This document shows positions 55,401 to 64,000 of a stretch of 64,000 bases of DNA, one piece after another. The position numbers were made by a program, and so were the translations under genes. Numbering within the stretch: position 1 is the stretch's first letter; every line of letters starts with the position of its first letter. Where the stretch lies: assembly GCA_946800325.1 (NCBI GenBank), contig OX326960.1, forward strand, positions 35,059,629 to 35,123,628, written 5' to 3'. This stretch comes from Luzula sylvatica. Its lineage: Eukaryota; Streptophyta; Magnoliopsida; Poales; Juncaceae. Below the pieces are notes generated by a model. That model had not been told where the DNA came from. It worked only from the letters and a program-made list of their open reading frames with translations, and ran no database searches.

Positions 55401-56334
55401 ATTTTACTACATAACATTTCACCAAATTTCAGAAACACTAAGGAAGTTTGTTTTTCTATTCAAAACAAGATTTTAACGCTTTGAGGAGTTCAAATAACGT
55501 GTTTTTAGATCATTTGTATCGTATCTTTTAGTACATAACTTTTCACCAAATTTCACAAACACTAAGGAAATTTGTTTTTCGATTCAAAACAAGATTTTAA
55601 CGCTTTGAGGAGTTCAAATAACGTGTTTTTAGTTCATTTGTATCGTATGTTTTACTACATAACTTTTCACCAAATTTCACAAACACTAAGGAAGTTTGTT
55701 TTTCGAGTCAAAACAAGATTTTAACGCTTTGAGGAGTTCAAATAACGTGTTTTTAGATCATTTGTATCGTATCTTTTAGTACATAACGTTTCACCAAATT
55801 TCACAAACACTAAGGAAGTTTGTTTTTCGATTCAAAACAAGATTTTAACGCTTTGAGGAGTTCAAATAACGTGTTTTTAGATCATTTGTATCGTATCTTT
55901 TACTACATAACTTTTCACCAAATTTGACAAACACTAAGAAAGTTTGTTTTTCGATTTCAAAACAAGATTTTAACGCTTTGAGGAGTTCAAATAACGTGTT
56001 TTCAGGTCATTTGTATCGTATCTTTTAGTACATAACTTTTCACCAAATTTCAGAAACACTAAGGAAGTTTGTTTTTCGATTCAAAACAAGATTTTAACGC
56101 TTTGAGGAGTTCAAATAACGTGTTTTTAGATCATTTGTATCGTATCTTTTAGTACATAACTTTTCACCAAATTTCACAAACACTAGGAAAGTTTGTTTTT
56201 CGTTTCAAAACAAGATTTTAACGCTTTGAGGAGTTCAAATAACGTGTTTTTAGATCATTTGTATCGTATCTTTTAGTACATAACTTTTCACCAAATTTCA
56301 GAAACACTAAGGAAGTTTGTTTTTCTATTCAAAA
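52487..56334 (+). repeat. HOR family B, 31-mer, third subtype
   Basis: Full 3,848-bp B unit resembling the first subtype (ttatcgc in B5, gtggtttt in B23, aatgc in B24) but with cacaaac in B4, caccaac in B5, cacaaacac in B6, and gtcttttt plus aaggtag in B7. The B7 pair is otherwise seen only in the extensions at 51245 and about 59934, so it probably arrived by exchange with the neighbouring expanded units. A gattataac change lies near 54850. Confidence 0.91.
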
Positions 56335-59300
56335 CAAGATTTTAACGCTTTGAGGAGTTCAAATAACGTGTTTTCAGATTATTTGTATCGTATCTTTTAC
56401 TACATAACTTTTCACCAAATTTCAGAAACACTAAGGAAGTTTGTTTTTCTATTCAAAACAAGATTTTAACGCTTTGAGGAGTTCAAATAACGTGTTTTTA
56501 GATCATTTGTATCGTATCTTTTAGTACATAACTTTTCACCAAATTTCACAAACACTAAGGAAGTTTGTTTTTCGATTCAAAACAAAATTTTAACGCTTTG
56601 AGGAGTTCAAACAACGTGTTTTTAGATCATTTGTATCGTATCTTTTACTACATAACTTTTCACCAAATTTGACAAACAGTAAGAAAGTTTGTTTTTAGAT
56701 TTCAAAACAAGATTTTAACGCTTTGAGGAGTTCAAATAACGTGTTTTCAGGTCATTTGTATCGTATCTTTTAGTACATAACTTTTCACCAAATTTCAGAA
56801 ACACTAAGGAAGTTTGTTTTTCGATTCAAAACAAGATTTTAACGCTTTGAGGAGTTCAAATAACGTATTTTTAGATCATTTGTATCGTATCTTTTAGTAC
56901 ATAACTTTTCACCAAATTTCACAAACACTAAGGAAGTTTGTTTTTCGAGTCAAAACAATATTTTAACGCTTTGAGGAGTTCAAATAACGTGTTTTTAGAT
57001 CATTTGTATCGTATCTTTTAGTACATAACTTTTCAGCAAATTTCACAAATACTAAGGAAGTTTGTTTTTCGATTCAAAACGAAATTTTAACGCTTTGAGG
57101 AGTTCAAATAACGTGTTTTTAGATCATTTGTATCGTATCTTTTACTACATAACTTTTCACCAAATTTCAGAAACACTAAGGAAGTTTGTTTTTCGATTCA
57201 AAACAAGATTTTAACGCTTTGAGGAGTTCAAATAACGTGTTTTTAGATCATTTGTATCGTATCTTTTAGTACATAACTTTTCACCAAATTTCACAAACAC
57301 TAAGGAAGTTTGTTTTTCGATTTCAAAACAATATTTTAACGCTTTGAGGAGTTCAAATAACGTGTTTTTAGTTCATTTGTATCGTATCTTTTAGTACATA
57401 ACTTTTCACCCAATTTCACAAACACTAAGGAAGTTTGTTTTTCGAGTCAAAACAAGATTTTAACGCTTTGAGGAGTTCAAATAACGTGTTTTTAGATCAT
57501 TTGTATCGTATCTTTTAGTACATAACTTTTCACCAAATTTCACAAACACTAAGGAAGTTTATTTTTCGATTCAAAACAAGATTTTAACGCTTTGAGGAGT
57601 TCAAATAACGTGTTTTTAGTTCATTTGTATCGTATGTTTTACTACATAACTTTTCACCAAATTTCACAAACACTAAGGAAGTTTGTTTTTCGAGTCAAAA
57701 CAAGATTTTAACGCTTTGAGGAGTTCAAATAACGTGTTTTTAGATCATTTGTATCGTATCTTTTAGTACATAACTTTTCACCAAATTTCACAAACACTAA
57801 GGAAGTTTGTTTTTCGATTCAAAACAAAATTTTAACGCTTTGAGGAGTTCAAATAACGTGTTTTTAGATCATTTGTATCGTATCTTTTACTACATAACTT
57901 TTCACCAAATTTGACAAACACTAAGAAAGTTTGTTTTTCGATTTCAAAACAAGATTTTAACGCTTTGAGGAGTTCAAATAACGTGTTTTCAGGTCATTTG
58001 TATCGTATCTTTTAGTACATAACTTTTCACCAAATTTCAGAAACACTAAGGAAGTTTGTTTTTCGATTCAAAACAAGATTTTAACGCTTTGAGGAGTTCA
58101 AATAACGTGTTTTTAGATCATTTGTATCGTATCTTTTAGTACATAACTTTTCACCAAATTTCACAAACACTAGGAAAGTTTGTTTTTCGTTTCAAAACAA
58201 GATTTTAACGCTTTGAGGAGTTCAAATAACGTGTTTTTAGATCATTTGTATCGTATCTTTTAGTACATAACTTTTCACCAAATTTCAGAAACACTAAGGA
58301 AGTTTGTTTTTCTATTCAAAACAAGATTTTAACGCTTTGAGGAGTTCAAATAACGTGTTTTCAGATTATTTGTATCGTATATTTTACTACATAACTTTTC
58401 ACCAAATTTCAGAAACACTAAGGAAGTTTGTTTTTCTATTCAAAACAAGATTTTAACGCTTTGAGGAGTTCAAATAACGTGTTTTTAGATCATTTGTATC
58501 GTATCTTTTAGTACATAACTTTTCACCAAATTTCACAAACACTAAGGAAATTTGTTTTTCGATTCAAAACAAGATTTTAACGCTTTGAGGAGTTCAAATA
58601 ACGTGTTTTTAGTTCATTTGTATCGTATGTTTTACTACATAACTTTTCACCAAATTTCACAAACACTAAGGAAGTTTGTTTTTCGAGTCAAAACAAGATT
58701 TTAACGCTTTGAGGAGTTCAAATAACGTGTTTTTAGATCATTTGTATCGTATCTTTTAGTACGTAACGTTTCACCAAATTTCACAAACACTAAGGAAGTT
58801 TGTTTTTCGATTCAAAACAAGATTTTAACGCTTTGAGGAGTTCAAATAACGTGTTTTTAGATCATTTGTATCGTATCTTTTAGTACATAACTTTTCACCA
58901 AATTTCACAAACACTAAGGAAATTTGTTTTTCGATTCAAAACAAGATTTTAACGCTTTGAGGAGTTCAAATAACGTGTTTTTAGTTCATTTGTATCGTAT
59001 CTTTTAGTACATAACTTTTCACCAAATTTCACAAACACTAAGGAAGTTTGTTTTTCGAGTCAAAACAAGATTTTAACGGTTTGAGGAGTTCAAATAACGT
59101 GTTTTTAGATCATTTGTATCGTATCTTTTAGTACATAACTTTTCACCAAATTTCAGAAACACTAAGGAAGTTTGTTTTTCTATTCAAAACAAGATTTTAA
59201 CGCTTTGAGGAGTTCAAATAACGTGTTTTCAGATTATTTGTATCGTATATTTTACTACATAACATTTCACCAAATTTCAGAAACACTAAGGAAGTTTGTT

Positions 59301-61672
59301 TTTCTATTCAAAACAAGATTTTAACGCTTTGAGGAGTTCAAATAACGTGTTTTTAGATCATTTGTATCGTATCTTTTAGTACATAACTTTTCACCAAATT
59401 TCACAAACACTAAGGAAATTTGTTTTTCGATTCAAAACAAGATTTTAACGCTTTGAGGAGTTCAAATAACGTGTTTTTAGTTCATTTGTTTCGTATGTTT
59501 TACTACATAACTTTTCACCAAATTTCACAAACACTAAGGAAGTTTGTTTTTCGAGTAAAAACAAGATTTTAACGCTTTGAGGAGTTCAAATAACGTGTTT
59601 TTAGATCATTTGTATCGTATCTTTTAGTACATAACGTTTCACCAAATTTCACAAACACTAAGGAAGTTTGTTTTTCGATTCAAAACAAGATTTTAATGCT
59701 TTGAGGAGCTCAAATAACGTGTTTTTAGTTCATTTGTATCGTATGTTTTACTACATAACTTTTCACCAAATTTCACAAACACTAAGGAAGTTTGTTTTTC
59801 GAGTCAAAACAAGATTTTAACGCTTTGAGGAGTTCAAATAACGTGTTTTTAGATCATTTGTATCGTATCTTTTAGTACATAACTTTTCAGCAAATTTCAC
59901 AAACACTAAGGAAGTTTGTTTTTCGATTCAAAACGAAATTTTAACGCTTTGAGGAGTTCAAATAACGTCTTTTTAGATCATTTGTATCGTATCTTTTACT
60001 ACATAACTTTTCACCAAATTTCAGAAACACTAAGGTAGTTTGTTTTTCGATTCAAAACAAGATTTTAACGCTTTGAGGAGTTCAAATAACGTGTTTTTAG
60101 ATCATTTGTATCGTATCTTTTAGTACATAACTTTTCACCAAATTTCACAAACACTAAGGAAGTTTGTTTTTCGATTTCAAAACAATATTTTAACGCTTTG
60201 AGGAGTTCAAATAACGTGTTTTTAGTTCATTTGTATCGTATCTTTTAGTACATAACTTTTCACCAAATTTCACAAACACTAAGGAAGTTTGTTTTTCGAG
60301 TCAAAACAAGATTTTAACGCTTTGAGGAGTTCAAATAACGTGTTTTTAGATCATTTGTATCGTATCTTTTAGTACATAACTTTTCACCAAATTTCAGAAA
60401 CACTAAGGAAGTTTGTTTTTCTATTCAAAACAAGATTTTAACGCTTTGAGGAGTTCAAATAACGTGTTTTTAGTTCATTTGTATCGTATGTTTTACTACA
60501 TAACTTTTCACCAAATTTCAGAAACACTAAGGAAGTTTGTTTTTCGAGTCAAAACAAGATTATAACGCTTTGAGGAGTTCAAATAACGTGTTTTTAGATC
60601 ATTTGTATCGTATCTTTTAGTACATAACTTTTCACCAAATTTCACAAACACTAAGGAAGTTTGTTTTTCGATTCAAAACGAAATTTTAACGCTTTGAGGA
60701 GTTCAAATAACGTGTTTTTAGATCATTTGTATCGTATCTTTTACTACATAACTTTTCACCAAATTTCAGAAACACTAAGGAAGTTTGTTTTTCGATTCAA
60801 AACAAGATTTTAACGCTTTGAGGAGTTCAAATAACGTGTTTTTAGATCATTTGTATCGTATCTTTTACTACATAACTTTTCACCAAATTTGACAAACACT
60901 AAGAAAGTTTGTTTTTCGATTTCAAAACAAGATTTTAACGCTTTGAGGAGTTCAAATAACGTGTTTTCAGGTCATTTGTATCGTATCTTTTAGTACATAA
61001 CTTTTCACCAAATTTCAGAAACACTAAGGAAGTTTGTTTTTCGATTCAAAACAAGATTTTAACGCTTTGAGGAGTTCAAATAACGTGTTTTTAGATCATT
61101 TGTATCGTATCTTTTAGTACATAACTTTTCAGCAAATTTCACAAACACTAGGAAAGTGTGTTTTTCGTTTCAAAACAAGATTTTAACGCTTTGAGGAGTT
61201 CAAATAACGTGTTTTTAGATCATTTGTATCGTATCTTTTACTACATAACTTTTCACCAAATTTGACAAACACTAAGAAAGTTTGTTTTTCGATTTCAAAA
61301 CAAGATTGTAACGCTTTGAGGAGTTCAAATAACGTGTTTTCAGGTCATTTGTATAGTATCTTTTAGTACATAACTTTTCACCAAATTTCAGAAACACTAA
61401 GGAAGTTTGTTTTTCGATTCAAAACAAGATTTTAACGCTTTGAGGAGTTCAAATAACGTGTTTTTAGATCATTTGTATTGTATCTTTTAGTACATAACTT
61501 TTCACCAAATTTCACAAACACTAGGAAAGTTTGTTTTTCGTTTCAAAACAAGATTTTAACGCTTTGAGGAGTTCAAATAACGTGTTTTTAGATCATTTGT
61601 ATCGTATCTTTTAGTACATAACTTTTCACCAAATTTCAGAAACACTAAGGAAGTTTGTTTTTCTATTCAAAA
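56335..61672 (+). repeat. HOR family B/A compound, 43-mer
   Basis: Forty-three monomers, six of 125 bp (5,338 bp): B1-B27 of the second subtype, then 16 monomers from 59686. The first four match those at 50997-51493. From 60183 the order follows A31-A41 and A47 rather than B9 onward. Private changes near 61158 (gtgtg), 61308 (gattgta), 61355 (tatagtatc) and 61479 (tattgtatc) make its right end the most mutated stretch I noticed. Confidence 0.9.
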
Positions 61673-64000
61673 CAAGATTTTAACGCTTTGAGGAGTTCAA
61701 ATAACGTGTTTTCAGATTATTTGTATCGTATCTTTTACTACATAACTTTTCACCAAATTTCAGAAACACTAAGGAAGTTTGTTTTTCTATTCAAAACAAG
61801 ATTTTAACGCTTTGAGGAGTTCAAATAACGTGTTTTTAGATCATTTGTATCGTATCTTTTAGTACATAACTTTTCACCAAATTTCACAAACACTAAGGAA
61901 GTTTGTTTTTCGATTCAAAACAAAATTTTAACGCTTTGAGGAGTTCAAATAACGTGTTTTTAGATCATTTGTATCGTATCTTTTACTACATAACTTTTCA
62001 CCAAATTTGACAAACAGTAAGAAAGTTTGTTTTTCGATTTCAAAACAAGATTTTAACGCTTTGAGGAGTTCAAATAACGTGTTTTCAGGTCATTTGTATC
62101 GTATCTTTTAGTACATAACTTTTCACCAAATTTCACAAACACTATGGAAGTTTGTTTTTCTATTCAAAACAAGATTTTAACGCTTTGAGGAGTTCAAATA
62201 ACGTGTTTTTAGATCATTTGTATCGTATCTTTTAGTACATAACTTTTCACCAAATTTCACAAACACTATGGAAGTTTGTTTTTCTATTCAAAACAAGATT
62301 TTAACGCTTTGAGGAGTTCAAATAACGTGTTTTCAGATTATTTGTATCGTATCTTTTACTACATAACTTTTCACCAAATTTCAGAAACACTAAGGAAGTT
62401 TGTTTTTCTATTCAAAACAAGATTTTAACGCTTTGAGGAGTTCAAATAACGTGTTTTTAGATCATTTGTATCGTATCTTTTAGTACATAACTTTTCACCA
62501 AATTTCACAAACACTATGGAAGTTTGTTTTTCGAGTCAAAACAAGATTTTAACGCTTTGAGGAGTTCAAATAACGTGTTTTTAGATCATTTGTATCGTAT
62601 CTTTTAGTACATAACTTTTCAGCAAATTTCACAAATACTAAGGAAGTTTGTTTTTCGATTCAAAACGAAATTTTAACGCTTTGAGGAGTTCAAATAACGT
62701 GTTTTTAGATCATTTGTATCGTATCTTTTACTACATAACTTTTCACCAAATTTCAGAAACACTAAGGAAGTTTGTTTTTCGATTCAAAACAAGATTTTAA
62801 CGCTTTGAGGAGTTCAAATAACGTGTTTTTAGATCATTTGTATCGTATCTTTTAGTACATAACTTTTCACCAAATTTCACAAACACTAAGGAAGTTTGTT
62901 TTTCGATTTCAAAACAATATTTTAACGCTTTGAGGAGTTCAAATAACGTGTTTTTAGTTCATTTGTATCGTATCTTTTAGTACATAACTTTTCACCCAAT
63001 TTCACAAACACTAAGGAAGTTTGTTTTTCGAGTCAAAACAAGATTTTAACGCTTTGAGGAGTTCAAATAACGTGTTTTTAGATCATTTGTATCGTATCTT
63101 TTAGTACATAACTTTTCACCAAATTTCACAAACACTAAGGAAGTTTATTTTTCGATTCAAAACAAGATTTTAACGCTTTGAGGAGTTCAAATAACGTGTT
63201 TTTAGTTCATTTGTATCGTATGTTTTACTACATAACTTTTCACCAAATTTCACAAACACTAAGGAAGTTTGTTTTTCGATTTCAAAACAAGATTTTAACG
63301 CTTTGAGGAGTTCAAATAACGTGTTTTCAGGTCATTTGTATCGTATCTTTTAGTACATAACTTTTCTCCAAATTTCAGAAACACTAAGGAAGTTTGTTTT
63401 TCTATTCAAAACAAGATTTTAACGCTTTGAGGAGTTCAAATAACGTGTTTTTAGATCATTTGTATCGTATCTTTTAGTACATAACTTTTCACCAAATTTC
63501 ACAAACACTAAGGAAATTTGTTTTTCGATTCAAAACAAGATTTTAACGCTTTGAGGAGTTCAAATAACGTGTTTTTAGTTCATTTGTATCGTATCTTTTA
63601 CTACATAACTTTTCACCAAATTTCACAAACACTAAGGAAGTTTGTTTTTCGAGTCAAAACAAGATTTTAACGCTTTGAGGAGTTCAAATAACGTGTTTTT
63701 AGATCATTTGTATCGTATCTTTTAGTACGTAACGTTTCACCAAATTTCACAAACACTAAGGAAGTTTGTTTTTCGATTCAAAACAAGATTTTAACGCTTT
63801 GAGGAGTTCAAATAACGTGTTTTTAGATCATTTGTATCGTATCTTTTAGTACATAACTTTTCACCAAATTTCACAAACACTAAGGAAATTTGTTTTTCGA
63901 TTCAAAACAAGATTTTAACGCTTTGAGGAGTTCAAATAACGTGTTTTTAGTTCATTTGTATCGTATCTTTTAGTACATAACTTTTCACCAAATTTCACAA
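61673..64000 (+). repeat. rearranged family B unit, cut by window edge
   Basis: Eighteen full monomers and a 93-bp partial one. The order begins B1-B3, then four monomers of mixed type (62046-62541), three of them carrying ctatgg. It continues as B6-B10, a fused B11/B13 monomer (63163-63287, tagttca/tatg head with cgatttc tail), a fused B14/B16-17 monomer (63288-63411, caggtca head with ctattc tail and ttctcc), then B18-B22. Compared with a normal B unit, monomers equivalent to B12, B15 and part of B16-B17 are missing. Confidence 0.87.
62046..62541 (+). repeat. four-monomer cluster with ctatgg variant
   Basis: Monomers starting at 62046, 62170 and 62418 all read cactatgg where nearly all others read cactaagg or ctagg; the change sits at 62143-62147, 62267-62271 and 62515-62519. 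The three monomers otherwise differ (caggtca or tagatca head; ctattc or cgagtc tail), and the one between, at 62294, is an ordinary cagatta type. A private variant spread over unlike neighbours points to short-tract gene conversion. Confidence 0.85.

Larger units (their letters stand above)
1..64000 (+). repeat. 124-bp satellite DNA array (whole window)
   Basis: Every base belongs to a head-to-tail tandem repeat with a 124-bp unit; about 516 copies are present, all in the same orientation. I phase the unit so that position 1 is the C of caagattttaacg, which is also window base 1. Most monomers are 124 bp; those ending cgatttc are 125 bp. Consensus GC is 36 of 124 bases. No unique sequence, transposon, inversion or gene interrupts it, and both window edges lie inside the array. 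Stops such as tttTAAcg, aaaTAAcg, tttTAG and caTAAc, together with the 124-mod-3 shift, prevent coding on the plus strand; the reverse strand also has stops in all three phases. Role is inferred: arrays of this kind usually form centromeric or pericentromeric heterochromatin, but nothing here proves centromere activity. Confidence 0.98.

Noticed and set aside
1..64000. Protein-coding genes on either strand
   Set aside because: The unit is 124 bp, so frames rotate from one monomer to the next, and stop codons occur in all three phases of both strands in the typical monomer. Any open stretch is a chance product of the repeat.
1..64000. CRISPR array
   Set aside because: There are no unique spacers; the entire 124-bp unit is conserved, far longer than CRISPR repeats, and no cas genes are present.
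1..64000. Transposon, retroelement or viral insertion
   Set aside because: Monomer phase is unbroken throughout and block lengths are fully explained by monomer counts, leaving no room for an insertion, target-site duplication or terminal repeat.
1..64000. Telomeric repeats or rDNA
   Set aside because: No short G-rich telomere motif runs and no rRNA-like sequence occur; the only repeat unit is the 124-bp AT-rich monomer.
1..64000. Bacterial or phage origin of the sequence
   Set aside because: A gene-free tandem array of more than 500 copies with nested higher-order structure is not known from bacteria or phages and is typical of eukaryotic heterochromatin.

Overview
The whole window is one uninterrupted, head-to-tail satellite DNA array in a single orientation. 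The monomer is 124 bp, or 125 bp in a minority that carry an extra T in the tail (cgatttc). It is about 29% GC. By following the phase marker caagattttaacg I counted 515 complete monomers plus a 93-bp partial one at the right edge. Block lengths fit the counts exactly once the 125-bp monomers, two other 1-bp insertions and one 29-bp deletion are included, so no stretch is left unexplained. I see no protein gene, RNA gene, transposon, inversion or unique sequence. 124 is not a multiple of 3, and every monomer has stop codons in all three frames or nearly so on both strands, so no reading frame extends beyond about one or two monomers.

This is a eukaryotic satellite, most plausibly centromeric or pericentromeric heterochromatin. 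The species cannot be read from the sequence. Only the length recalls 124-bp satellites that I remember, unverified, from holocentric rushes; I cannot compare sequences. CpG is not depleted in the consensus (4 sites, observed/expected about 1.5).

The array has a multilevel higher-order repeat (HOR) structure. Recurring diagnostic variants (cagatta/tagatca/tagttca/caggtca at monomer positions 41-47; agtac/actac at 65-69; ttca/ttga and cacaaac/cagaaac near 87-95; taagg/tagga/tcgga at 98-102; tails cgattc/cgagtc/ctattc/cgtttc/cgatttc at 115-120) let each monomer be typed and ordered. Three HOR families follow. Left zone (1-11299): a truncated 27-mer of family A, then a C family of 27, 17 and 20 monomers that differ by whole-monomer steps of 7 and 3. 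Middle zone (11300-22940): two tandem copies of family A, a 47-mer of 5,835 bp, the second with a 29-bp deletion. Right zone (22941-64000): family B, a 31-mer of 3,848 bp, interleaved with A segments. It contains full B copies at 22941, 39950, 43798 and 52487, an A3-A47 segment at 27907-33493, an A26-A47 tail at 37218-39949, expanded 39-mer and 43-mer variants at 47646 and 56335, and a rearranged truncated copy at the right edge.

All junctions between families are in monomer register, as expected from unequal homologous exchange or gene conversion. Two overlapping hairpin-forming dyads sit at the monomer joint. Their arms are nearly invariant while several of the commonest variants fall in their loops. 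A block at positions 11-40 is almost unchanged in all copies. These are the most interesting candidates for function.
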